A stretch of 64,000 nt of DNA, from the NCBI GenBank assembly GCA_964345075.1, contig CAYFPS010000006.1, positions 62,001 to 126,000 on the forward strand. The letters run 5' to 3'. The stretch is from CAYFPS01 sp964345075 (GTDB lineage Bacteria > CAIWAD01). This document shows positions 8,037 to 15,987 of this stretch, piece by piece. The translations under genes were made by a program, and so were the position numbers. Each line of letters starts with the position of its first letter. The first letter of the stretch is position 1. A model generated the notes under the pieces. The model saw only the letters and a list, made by a program, of their open reading frames with translations. It was not told the origin of the DNA and searched no databases.

Positions 8037-8749
8037 TGAGTTGTTTCCTGATGATCCAGGATGTAGCCCTGACCGCGCACGGTGCGGATGCCCGGCATTC
8101 CAGGGCCCTCAATCTTTCTGCGCAGTCGCTTGATCAGCGTGTCCACCGCGCGATCGTAGCCGTCGTATTCGACTCCCCAGGCCAGTTCAATCAATTCGTC
8201 GCGCCTTAGCACTCGTCCCTGATTGAGCAGAAGGCTCTTCAAAACACGGGCCTCAAGTGGGCTAAGCTCAAGCGCGCCCAGACTTCCAATGGCCTGTCGT
8301 CCATCGGGATCCATGCGCAGGGGGCCGCATTCCAGTCCACTCTGCAGCAGGCGTCCTTCGCTGCGACGTAACAAAGCCCGCACCCTCGCCTTCAATTCTC
8401 GAGTGGAAAAGGGCTTGGGCAGATAATCATCGGCTCCTTGCTCAAGACCATCGACGCGGTCGTCCTCCGAGCGAAGACTGGTCAGCATCATCACCGGCAG
8501 GTTACTGACTTCACGCAGGCGATTGAGGATGGTCAGACCGTCCCCGCCAGGCAGGACGCGATCAAGCAGCACCAGATCGGGAAGCTCAAAGCGCAGTTGG
8601 TTCATGGCATCCCGCAGAGTCTGGCTGCTGCGGCAATGGTGGCCCTCTTCTTCCATGGCCTGCTGGATCAGTTGCAGCGTATCAGGATCGTCTTCAACAA
8701 TCAGGATGCGTGTCGCGGGATGCTCGTGCCTGCTGTTGTCTGTAATCAT
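8033..8749 (-). CDS. OmpR/PhoB-family response regulator
   Basis: A 238-residue DNA-binding regulator. The receiver domain has acidic residues 19-21, phospho-acceptor Asp63 (LLDRVLPGGDG) and Lys112 (YLPKPF). The winged-helix effector ends with KRLRRKIE and RTVRGQGYIL. The start at 8749 is preferred over 8761 because GGAAAG precedes it and because 8761 falls inside a TGTCACAT direct repeat that looks like a binding site. It partners the overlapping sensor kinase and is divergent from the exported-protein/ATP-grasp cluster. Confidence 0.9.
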   Translation of the reverse strand: MITDNSRHEHPATRILIVEDDPDTLQLIQQAMEEEGHHCRSSQTLRDAMNQLRFELPDLVLLDRVLPGGDGLTILNRLREVSNLPVMMLTSLRSEDDRVDGLEQGADDYLPKPFSTRELKARVRALLRRSEGRLLQSGLECGPLRMDPDGRQAIGSLGALELSPLEARVLKSLLLNQGRVLRRDELIELAWGVEYDGYDRAVDTLIKRLRRKIEGPGMPGIRTVRGQGYILDHQETTQ

Positions 8750-8760
8750 GCCGCTTTCCA

Positions 8761-8779
8761 TGTCACATGGCTGTCACAT
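8761..8779. promoter_or_regulatory. Pho-box-like direct repeat between divergent units
   Basis: TGTCACAT occurs twice (8761-8768 and 8772-8779) with exactly 11-bp periodicity. This is the geometry of PhoB/OmpR-family sites and close to the TGTCA half-site of the Pho box. It lies just upstream of the regulator start and about 35 bp upstream of the divergent gene at 8813. It is probably bound by the adjacent regulator (inference). Confidence 0.55.
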
Positions 8780-8812
8780 TCTTGAATCTCCAAGGTGCAA
8801 GATTCAGAGCAA

Positions 8813-9664
8813 ATGTTGAAGATTTCCGCACAGATCCTGAGCCTTTGCCTGCTCCTGCCAACCCTGCTGACTGCAGAAACGGGTAATCGCTGGATTTCCA
8901 TTAGTGCCGGTCTGGAAGCGAGTGCCTATCAGGACGAGATCAGCGGCGATTTTCATGGAGCCAGCTCGGAGTCGCAGGCACTCTACGCAAGTGTTGGCAG
9001 AAACGACTGGCTGCTGGCTGGCTATGCGGGAGCACAGGCGATCAATCAGCGCTATTGGTCCTGGCAGGGCCATCGCCTTGTCTTCTGGGCGCGCGCGCCC
9101 TTGCCACTGGGCTTTCGCTCTTCGCTGGCTGGCTATCGCGTCAAGAGTGATACTAGTCCGCAGAGCCGTGGACTGGGGATTCTGCTGGATCACGCAATCC
9201 ACACGGGTATGTCACACGAAACGCAGATCACGGCGGGCCTGACTCGTGCTCAGGTGCCACTGATGGAGGACACCCTCCTGATCAGGCGGGATGCGACTGG
9301 CCGCGAAGTCCGTCTTGTGCATGCCACGCCTGCTGCCAGCTACCGGTTTTCCTGGCTTGGCACAACCCGCAATGGAGAGGCTGAACAGGCCTTCCTTCTG
9401 CGAGTCCGTCTGGGTGAAGGACGCTATCGCGGACACGCAAGTTTTCTTAGAGGAAAAGTCCACTTCTGGCATGATGAAGAGCGGCTTGTGATACATGACA
9501 GCCGCGAAGCCCTGAAATCACTTGTGGCTGGCGGCATCGAACTGGATCTGAATCCTCGCATGACCATGTCCCTCTCCCTTGGCCGGGAACTGCTGGATGG
9601 GCATGCGGCCACCTGGTTTTACCTGGGCCTTGCCTGGAGTCGACGGACCTGGATGATTCGTTGA
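8813..9664 (+). CDS. Exported protein, probable outer-membrane barrel, unknown function
   Basis: A 283-residue protein with a signal peptide (LKISAQILSLCLLLPTLLTA). The rest is strand-rich with many aromatic and Gly residues (NRWISISAGLEASAYQDE, WFYLGLAWSRRTW), which suggests a small beta-barrel. No named family was recognised. The ATG at 8813 is chosen over an upstream GTG (8795) because it opens directly into the signal peptide, although its ribosome site is weak. It is the first gene of a run ending at 15926, with 16 bp to the next gene and the Pho-box-like repeat in its promoter region. Confidence 0.5.
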   Translation: MLKISAQILSLCLLLPTLLTAETGNRWISISAGLEASAYQDEISGDFHGASSESQALYASVGRNDWLLAGYAGAQAINQRYWSWQGHRLVFWARAPLPLGFRSSLAGYRVKSDTSPQSRGLGILLDHAIHTGMSHETQITAGLTRAQVPLMEDTLLIRRDATGREVRLVHATPAASYRFSWLGTTRNGEAEQAFLLRVRLGEGRYRGHASFLRGKVHFWHDEERLVIHDSREALKSLVAGGIELDLNPRMTMSLSLGRELLDGHAATWFYLGLAWSRRTWMIR

Positions 9665-9680
9665 GCTATCTGGAGGAAAA

Positions 9681-10100
9681 ATGAAGAGCATGAATTTCTT
9701 CTTCGCACTGCTGCTCATGGCAGCTACCGTCTGTGCACAGGAGCTGGAGATGCGGCTGGTTGTCAGCAAGGCCAGCGGCATGCCTTCACAGGTGATTGTC
9801 TCAGGCAGCATGGATCAGGAAGGCTGGATGGGCATTTCCTTTTATCCCTATGCAACACAAAACGTGCTGAACGACGGCGAGCATCAGGTGCTGCATCTGC
9901 CCAAAGGCGAGTTTGAATACCGCTTTGATGTCGGATCCCGATTTGCCGGCGGTGGAGTGGAATGCGCACTGTGGGGACGGCGTGTCATGGCCGCGCAGTG
10001 CCCGGGACCATGCGAATGGTGCGGTCACAACGGTTACCATCTGGAAAACCGTATCGCCTATCTCTACGGCAGCCTGGCATTGGCTGAGAAGGGTCGATAA
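9681..10100 (+). CDS. Small exported Cys-containing protein, unknown
   Basis: 139 residues with a clear signal peptide (FFFALLLMAATVCA) and a strong ribosome site (GGAGG). The mature protein is a compact strand-rich domain whose C-terminal part carries CPGPCEWCGHNGYH. That Cys cluster could form disulfides or bind metal. It overlaps the PqqD-like gene by one base, which ties it to the ligase/decarboxylase operon. Because it has a Sec signal it is unlikely to be a classic cytoplasmic RiPP precursor, but it may be a substrate or partner of the pathway product. No family was recognised. Confidence 0.55.
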   Translation: MKSMNFFFALLLMAATVCAQELEMRLVVSKASGMPSQVIVSGSMDQEGWMGISFYPYATQNVLNDGEHQVLHLPKGEFEYRFDVGSRFAGGGVECALWGRRVMAAQCPGPCEWCGHNGYHLENRIAYLYGSLALAEKGR

Positions 10101-10363
10101 TGAGTCCGCTCGGCAATCTGCAGTTAAGCCCGCAGGGCTTTCTGTTTGATCACAGCACCGGGACCTCCTACACAACCAATCGCGTTGGCGTATTTATCCT
10201 GCGCCGCCTGATGCAGGGAGAATCGCGCGTGGACATTCTGGAGGATCTGGTAGCAGAATACGATGTATCACGAAGTCGCGCCGATCAGGACCTGAGCGAG
10301 TTCGTCGAACTGATGAGCAATTACCGTCTGCTACGGCCCCAGCTGATGGATAAATCAGCGTGA
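10100..10363 (+). CDS. PqqD-like peptide-recognition (RRE) protein
   Basis: 87 residues with the PqqD-family pattern: an N-terminal strand pair (LSPQGFLFDHSTGTSYTTN), then GVFILRRLMQG, then a winged-helix-like C-terminus (ILEDLVAEYDVSRSRADQDL). PqqD-like proteins bind leader peptides and present them to modifying enzymes. The gene overlaps its neighbours on both sides (TAATG at 10098-10102, and the GTG/TGA overlap at 10360). Stand-alone PqqD next to a ligase suggests peptide or carrier-directed chemistry. The neighbouring decarboxylase carries a YxxPxL motif of the kind such domains bind. Confidence 0.75.
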   Translation: MSPLGNLQLSPQGFLFDHSTGTSYTTNRVGVFILRRLMQGESRVDILEDLVAEYDVSRSRADQDLSEFVELMSNYRLLRPQLMDKSA

Positions 10364-11454
10364 AAGAGGAGAGCTGGCAGCAGGCAGGCATTGCCGTAAC
10401 CGGACTGAATGCCGCAGACAATCCCGCTCCCGGGATTGCCGTTGCCCGCAGTCTGCGCGAAGGCGGACACACAGGGCGGCTGATCGGTCTGGCCTACGAT
10501 TCACTGGATGCAGGCGTGTATCACCGTGATCTTTTTGACGAGATTCACCTTTTGCCATATCCATCCAGAGGCGCGGAAGCCCTGAAAAGTAGGCTTATGG
10601 CCATTGCCCGTGACACAGGCATGCAAGTTGTCCTGCCCACACTGGACAGCGAAATGGAACCCTTCCTCAAGCTTGAAGCCGAATTGGCGGAAGCCGGCAT
10701 CGCAACCTTTTTGCCCGGCCGGGCTGGCCTTGCCATGCGCTCCAAGAGCAGGTTGGAGGAATTCTGTTCCCGCGAAGGCTTTGCCACGCCAGAAACTCGT
10801 GTGCTCAACAGTCTGGACGAGTTGAAGGATGCCTGGGAAGAGCTAAGCAAACCTTCCGACAAGCAGCCCTTTTATGTAAAAGGCGTGTATTACGACGCCC
10901 GTCCGGTGCGCAGTCTGACTTCGGCCGAATCAGCTTTTCAGGAAATCGCGGCCAGCTGGGGACTTCCGGTTCTTTTGCAGCGGGGAATGCCCGGATTCGA
11001 GTTCAATGTCTGCTGTCTTGGAGATGGCGAGGGCAATCTGGTGGGATCGGTGGCCATGCGCAAGCTGGGTGTAACCGCCAAAGGCAAAGCCTGGTCGGGT
11101 GTTACCGTTTCCAATCTCGAGCTGGACGAGTTGGCTGCCAGCATGATTCATGCGCTAAAGTGGCGCGGCCCCTGCGAACTTGAGATTCTGAGCGTGGAGG
11201 ATTCTGGCGAACTACTTCTGATCGAAATCAATCCCCGCTTTCCAGCCTGGTGCTACCTGTGCACGGGTGCTGGCGTGAATCTGCCGGCGGCGCAGGTGAT
11301 GCTGGCTCTGGGGCATGAACGGCCGAAGCTGGAAGCCGCCAGAAGCGGTGTCATCTATACGCGCATGGCCATGGATATTGTTTGCGATCTGGACGTGATG
11401 GAAAGCCTTGCAACCAGAGGGAGCGCTCAATACAAAGGGGCCCAAAATGAATAG
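10360..11454 (+). CDS. ATP-grasp carboxylate-amine ligase
   Basis: 364 residues. The N-terminal pre-ATP-grasp Rossmann-like part resembles carbamoyl-phosphate synthase-type proteins (AVARSLREGG, VVLPTLDSEME). The ATP-grasp domain shows candidate Lys174 (YVKG), a glycine-rich region near 237-248, ELE (273-275) and the metal-binding EINPR (289-293). Such enzymes join a carboxylate to an amine through an acyl-phosphate. The GTG start at 10360 overlaps the pqqD-like stop and has no strong ribosome site, implying translational coupling. The substrates cannot be read from sequence. Confidence 0.8.
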   Translation: MKEESWQQAGIAVTGLNAADNPAPGIAVARSLREGGHTGRLIGLAYDSLDAGVYHRDLFDEIHLLPYPSRGAEALKSRLMAIARDTGMQVVLPTLDSEMEPFLKLEAELAEAGIATFLPGRAGLAMRSKSRLEEFCSREGFATPETRVLNSLDELKDAWEELSKPSDKQPFYVKGVYYDARPVRSLTSAESAFQEIAASWGLPVLLQRGMPGFEFNVCCLGDGEGNLVGSVAMRKLGVTAKGKAWSGVTVSNLELDELAASMIHALKWRGPCELEILSVEDSGELLLIEINPRFPAWCYLCTGAGVNLPAAQVMLALGHERPKLEAARSGVIYTRMAMDIVCDLDVMESLATRGSAQYKGAQNE

Positions 11455-12823
11455 CGAGAACAGCAGGCTCTACGAGAAGCCCGTACTGATTCGGCAGCAG
11501 ACAGGCGTCCACAACAAATTCGGCAGTGGAAGCCAGAATCGAGTGCAGAGCGAGATCGACGGTGTTGCTGTCAACAGCCTTGTGTCACAATACGGCAGCC
11601 CGCTCTATGTCCTGTCTGAAGAAACACTGCGTTCCAATCATCGTGCCTTCATGCGCAGTTTTGAAAGCCACTACCCGCGCGTGAGGCTGGGCTGGTCTTA
11701 CAAGACGAACTACCTGAGTGCCGTGTGCCGTATCATGCATCAGGAAGGCAGCTGGGCAGAAGTCGTCTCCGGGCATGAATTCCGGCTGGCGCAGGAACTG
11801 GGTGTACCCGCATCACGGATCATCTTCAATGGGCCCCACAAGGACGATCAGTCACTTCTTGCTGCCGCCACGGGAGGGAGCCGGATTCATCTGGACAACA
11901 TGGAGGAGCTGCTGCGCCTTGAAGAGCTCCTTCAGAAGCATGGCCTGCCTGAGGGTGTCGAGAAGCTTCCTGTGGCGATTCGCATCAATATGCAGCTGGA
12001 TGCCCAGCACTGGGATCGTTTTGGTTTCAATCTCGACTCCGGTCGCGCTCACGATGCCGCCAGACGCGTGATGAACAGCCCCGTGCTCGTCCTCGGTGGG
12101 CTGCACACCCATATTGGAACCTATGTAGACAAGGTGGACATGTATCACCGTGCCGCACGCAAACTGGTCGAGTTTGCTGTCTGGGCACGGCGTGAGCTGG
12201 GTGTGCAGATCAGTTGGTGGGATATGGGTGGTGGCTTTGCAACACGCAATACACTGCACTGGGCCTATCAGAGCGGCGAAGTCACCTGCCCTGATCTTCA
12301 GCAGTATGCCGATGCCATTTGCCCCGTGCTCACTTCGCTTCCACTGGAGCAGGGCGAAGAGCTGCCAGAGCTCTTTTTTGAAACCGGTCGTGCTCTTGTG
12401 GATGAAGCCATGCACATGATCTGCACTGTTCTGGCCGAACGCCGCCTGGCTGATGGAAGCCGCGCGCTGGTTCTGGATGCAGGCGTCAATCTCCTCTCGA
12501 ACACATTCTGGTACCGCTATGATGTGCTGCCGGCGCAAGAGCCTGTATCACAGATGCAGGAGGATACTACCCTGCTGGGAAATCTGTGCATGCAGATCGA
12601 TGTCCTGCGCAAGGCCGTTCCGCTACCTGGCATTGAAAAGGGCGGACAGCTGGTCTTCCGCAATATCGGGGCCTACAACCTGAGCCAGAGTACCCAGTTT
12701 ATTCATGGGCGACCGGCGGTTGTCATGGTGGACCCACAAGGTGTGACACATCTTGTGCGCGAAGCGGAGACACCTGCCTACTGGCGAATCCCGGACAAGT
12801 TGCCGGAGCATCTCAGATCATGA
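11447..12823 (+). CDS. PLP-dependent fold-III decarboxylase (DapDC/ODC type) with leader-like N-terminus
   Basis: 458 residues. From about residue 37 it follows the DAP/ornithine/arginine decarboxylase-2 family: IDGVAVNSL, PLYVLSEE, PLP-lysine Lys86 in SYKTN, GGLHTHIG (218-225), GGGF (261-264), ETGR (312-315) and NLC-x3-D (Cys381, Asp385). The first 35 residues are extra and contain YEKPVL (9-14) and NKFG, like the YxxPxL motif of RRE-bound leader peptides. It starts inside the ligase gene (8-bp overlap) after AAAGGGG. The substrate is probably a basic or diamino acid, possibly carrier-bound; the family is firm, the substrate is not. Confidence 0.82.
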   Translation: MNSENSRLYEKPVLIRQQTGVHNKFGSGSQNRVQSEIDGVAVNSLVSQYGSPLYVLSEETLRSNHRAFMRSFESHYPRVRLGWSYKTNYLSAVCRIMHQEGSWAEVVSGHEFRLAQELGVPASRIIFNGPHKDDQSLLAAATGGSRIHLDNMEELLRLEELLQKHGLPEGVEKLPVAIRINMQLDAQHWDRFGFNLDSGRAHDAARRVMNSPVLVLGGLHTHIGTYVDKVDMYHRAARKLVEFAVWARRELGVQISWWDMGGGFATRNTLHWAYQSGEVTCPDLQQYADAICPVLTSLPLEQGEELPELFFETGRALVDEAMHMICTVLAERRLADGSRALVLDAGVNLLSNTFWYRYDVLPAQEPVSQMQEDTTLLGNLCMQIDVLRKAVPLPGIEKGGQLVFRNIGAYNLSQSTQFIHGRPAVVMVDPQGVTHLVREAETPAYWRIPDKLPEHLRS

Positions 12824-14991
12824 CACTGCTGCTGCGAGGCCTCTTTGACGAGCTGCTTGTATCACTGGGAACGATCCTGTTTACAGTCAAGCGGCGCAGT
12901 GGCTTCGTCATTCTGCTTGCACTCCTGCTCGCACCCATGCATGCACTGGCCGGAATAATCGGGTACACGGCAGCGCGTGTGACAAGCAATACGCTTAAGC
13001 CAGGAAATGTCTACTTCAGGCTTGGGCTTCCACAGGGTGCTGGCTTGCTCTCAGGACTTGCCCTAAGCGTGTTCTTGCCTCTTACTCCAACGCTCTTCTT
13101 TTTTATTGTTCTGGCCGGAGTCTTTGCTGGTGTACTCCTGCATGCTGTCTATCCACTGCTGGGCAGGCAGGGTTTGCCTGGACTGGCCTTTGCCTTTGTG
13201 ATTGCCAGTTGGGTAATGCTGGCAACGCTGCCCGCACTGGATTTTCCAATGAGTCCACTAGAAGCGAAGCTCTCGCTGCCTGTGTATACGCTTCGGCTTG
13301 AAGGCTTTCTTGCAGGCATGCTCGGCATGTCTCTCAAGAGTTATCTGACAAGCTTCGGCAGTCTGCTTTTCCTGCCCACCTTGTCAACAGGCATCCTTGT
13401 TTTGATTGGCTTGTTGATTGGCAGTCGTATCACGGGCCTTGCCATGATTTGTGGGGGCGTGCTCGGCCTTCTGATGCTGCATTCCCTGTCCGGGCAGTGG
13501 CTGCCTCCCTCTTCTTTCGGGCTGATCGCTTTCAATGCCATTCTGACGGCGGGTGCCCTGAGCGGCATCTTTCTGGTGCTTTCGCCTTCCAGCCTGCTCT
13601 ATTCACTACTGGCCGTTGTTGTATCCGTGCTGCTGACATCGGGGCTGAATCACCTGCTGACGCCGGTTGCGCTGCCGGTACTGGCCATGCCCTTTACGCT
13701 GACTGTCTGGCTTTTTCTGCTGCCCCTTCGCAATGGCATGTTCGACAGCCAGCGGCTGAATATCTGGGCCCCGCCCCTTGAGCTGGTGGGTAATGCCGAA
13801 CAGAATCTGCGGACCTTTGAGCGCTGGGAACGCGAGCGGGTCTGTCCTGAACCAGTGCTAAGTCTGCCCTTGCACGGCTGGTGGAAAGTCACGCAGGGTC
13901 CCGGTGGTTCTGTGACACACAACACGGATCTGCTACGCGAAGCCTGGGATTTCATGCTGGTGGATGAGGCTGGGCGGGCGGCCAGTTGGCCCGGAGAAGA
14001 GTGTGCCGAGTTTTATGGCTACGGCGCTCCGGTGCTAGCCCCGGCCGATGGTGTAATCTCGGCACTGGAAGGTTCCTTGGCCAACAATCCGATTCATCAG
14101 GCGAATACGGCTCAGCCCTGGGGAAACTGGCTGATGATCACACACGATTCCGGATCCGTGAGCCTGCTGGCCCACCTGAAAGCGGGTTCGATCAGCGCAT
14201 TGGCCGGGCAGCGTGTGAGCCGTGGGCAGCTTGTAGCACACGTGGGCAATAGCGGCCGTAGCCCCGAGCCGCACCTCCATTATCAGTTGAACCAGGCACC
14301 CTGGTTTGCAGCCAAGAGCCTTCCTGCCCTGTTTGGATCCTATGTATCACGGGATCAGGATGGCTATGTCTTTCACCCGATCGGACGCCCCGTTGAAGGA
14401 CAGGTCATCTCCGACATTCGCGGAATGGACTGGGGCGACTGGAGTGCTTTCCTGCCATGGTCCATTCCGTCCAGCAGCTGGACGATTCGCTGCTGGCGTG
14501 GTACCAAAGAAGAGACCGTCACACTTTCTCTCATTTCGGGAAGCGATGGAAGTCTTCTGCTGGATGATGGTCATGTGCGCGCTCGTGTCTTCTGGTGGCC
14601 GGACTGGCTGCAGCTTCATTCGCTTGCTGAAGCAGATCCGGATCATTTGCGCACAAGTCGAAAAGACAGCTTGTTGAGCTGGATGCTGGCCCTGCTGCCG
14701 GCTGTGCCGCTAAAAGGAATTGATGGGCTATGCATGGAGCAGCGCAGCTGGAGCCGGCTTGCCGCATCGGGTCTGCGGGGAGCTCTGGGGCTGGAGCAAT
14801 CTCTCGCGTTATCCACTCGTTTCAGTCTTGAAATGGATGGGCGAACACTGGTTGCCAGGACCAGTGCCGCACATGGAAAGGGAACTGCGTTTGAAGCCGA
14901 GTGGGTCGCGGAGTCGCGCCGGGGCCTGACGGTCCTGCATGTGACACAAAATGGCCGGGAGCTTTTTCACGCAGACTGGCGAATGGTCTGA
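12820..14991 (+). CDS. Urea-transporter-like membrane domain fused to M23 peptidase domain
   Basis: 723 residues. Residues about 28-305 form a polytopic hydrophobic region with the two-fold pattern of urea channels, including LPVLAMPF (285-292), close to the LPxxxPF signature, and IAFNAILTAGAL. A periplasmic LytM/M23 fold follows: His367, Asp377 in AWDF, His452 in AHLK and HLH (485-487), giving a full zinc-ligand set. A further 220-residue unknown region closes the protein. ATGA overlap with the decarboxylase gene shows coupling. It may release, import or process the pathway product. Confidence 0.72.
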   Translation: MTLLLRGLFDELLVSLGTILFTVKRRSGFVILLALLLAPMHALAGIIGYTAARVTSNTLKPGNVYFRLGLPQGAGLLSGLALSVFLPLTPTLFFFIVLAGVFAGVLLHAVYPLLGRQGLPGLAFAFVIASWVMLATLPALDFPMSPLEAKLSLPVYTLRLEGFLAGMLGMSLKSYLTSFGSLLFLPTLSTGILVLIGLLIGSRITGLAMICGGVLGLLMLHSLSGQWLPPSSFGLIAFNAILTAGALSGIFLVLSPSSLLYSLLAVVVSVLLTSGLNHLLTPVALPVLAMPFTLTVWLFLLPLRNGMFDSQRLNIWAPPLELVGNAEQNLRTFERWERERVCPEPVLSLPLHGWWKVTQGPGGSVTHNTDLLREAWDFMLVDEAGRAASWPGEECAEFYGYGAPVLAPADGVISALEGSLANNPIHQANTAQPWGNWLMITHDSGSVSLLAHLKAGSISALAGQRVSRGQLVAHVGNSGRSPEPHLHYQLNQAPWFAAKSLPALFGSYVSRDQDGYVFHPIGRPVEGQVISDIRGMDWGDWSAFLPWSIPSSSWTIRCWRGTKEETVTLSLISGSDGSLLLDDGHVRARVFWWPDWLQLHSLAEADPDHLRTSRKDSLLSWMLALLPAVPLKGIDGLCMEQRSWSRLAASGLRGALGLEQSLALSTRFSLEMDGRTLVARTSAAHGKGTAFEAEWVAESRRGLTVLHVTQNGRELFHADWRMV

Positions 14992-15008
14992 AGGGAAGGT
15001 GTAGTGTG

Positions 15009-15926
15009 ATGCATTGGATCTGGCTTCTGCTTGCTGCAGGAGCTGCACATGCACAGCTCTCTGAGCTGTGGACAGTAACACAGCCAAATTACGAAGTGGG
15101 CTGGGTAGTTTCCGACTTGAACGGTGATGGCATCGAGGAACTGCTGAAGGAAGATGGAATCTACTCTGTTTTCTATGATGGTGCCAGTGCTTATGCACCT
15201 GTCTGGACGGTAATTGATCCGGATCCGGGAAGTAATACTGTCTTCTATCTGTGGTTGAAAAGTGAAAGCTGGTATGTTTTTCTTCAGCAGAATGAGAATA
15301 CACAGGAATCACGCCTGCACGTCTTTGCACCCTATGGTGAGGCACCTGCCTGGAGTACACCCATACTGGGCGGCAATATCAGTCAGGGCATCATTGGCGA
15401 CATGGAACAGGACGGAAGCCCCGAAATCGCATGGTCCTGGCATGTCCAGTCGGGTAGCAGCTGGAGTAGCGCATGGGAGCTGCGAAGCTTGAGCACGGGT
15501 GGTGTCATTCATGCTGGGCTGCTTGAAGCCGGATATCTTGCTGGACCCTGGATGGCCAATATCGAAGGTGATACAACACAGGAACTGATCTTTAACTGGT
15601 ATTACGAAGATGGCAGTGCAGAGCTATGCTGCTGGGGCTGGACTTCAGCGCTTTCACATGCAAAGCAAATTGATGCTCTCAGCGCCGGAATTGCTGTCTG
15701 GCCCAATCCTTTCAATCCCGCCTGCAGAATCGAGCTTCCCGCTGGTAGGTCTGGCGGTGATACCGTAGAGATTTTTTCAATGGATGGCCGTCTTGTGCGT
15801 AGCCTTCAGCCAGCAGGCAATTCGCTAATCTGGGATGGAATGGATAATCATGGACGGCTTGCGGCATCAGGTAACTACGTGTTACAGGCTGGCGAGTTAA
15901 GCAGGAAGGTCACGCTGCTTCGTTAA
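15009..15926 (+). CDS. Secreted protein with C-terminal NPFNP sorting domain
   Basis: 305 residues with a signal peptide (MHWIWLLLAAGAAHA). The middle is repeat-like with DLNGDGIEELL, similar to the Asp-rich loops of FG-GAP/VCBS propeller repeats. The last 80 residues (VWPNPFNPACRIELP, SMDGRLVRSL, NYVLQAG) match the FlgD-like / type IX secretion sorting module of FCB bacteria. AAGGGAAGG precedes the start. It is 17 bp after the urea-transporter/M23 gene, so it probably belongs to the same operon and is surface-exposed. The ligand is unknown. Confidence 0.7.
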   Translation: MHWIWLLLAAGAAHAQLSELWTVTQPNYEVGWVVSDLNGDGIEELLKEDGIYSVFYDGASAYAPVWTVIDPDPGSNTVFYLWLKSESWYVFLQQNENTQESRLHVFAPYGEAPAWSTPILGGNISQGIIGDMEQDGSPEIAWSWHVQSGSSWSSAWELRSLSTGGVIHAGLLEAGYLAGPWMANIEGDTTQELIFNWYYEDGSAELCCWGWTSALSHAKQIDALSAGIAVWPNPFNPACRIELPAGRSGGDTVEIFSMDGRLVRSLQPAGNSLIWDGMDNHGRLAASGNYVLQAGELSRKVTLLR

Positions 15927-15930
15927 TGCA

Positions 15931-15970
15931 AGAACAAAAAACCGGCCCTCTTCACTGAAAAGGGCCGGTT
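15931..15970 (-). terminator. Terminator of the HesB-like selenoprotein gene
   Basis: AACCGGCCCT (15940-15949) pairs with AGGGCCGGTT (15961-15970). Read on the minus strand it is followed by a T6 tract, so it acts mainly on the minus-strand gene and only weakly on the plus strand. Confidence 0.8.
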
Positions 15971-15987
15971 CATGATAAGCAGGTGAT

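Noticed and set aside
8750..8761. Four-codon longer start for the response regulator (ATG at 8761)
   Set aside because: It has no ribosome site and falls within the TGTCACAT repeat; the ATG at 8749 has GGAAAG upstream.
9681..10100. RiPP precursor peptide for the ATP-grasp cluster
   Set aside because: At 139 residues with a Sec signal peptide and a folded-looking domain, it is unlike a cytoplasmic precursor. It could still be a pathway partner.
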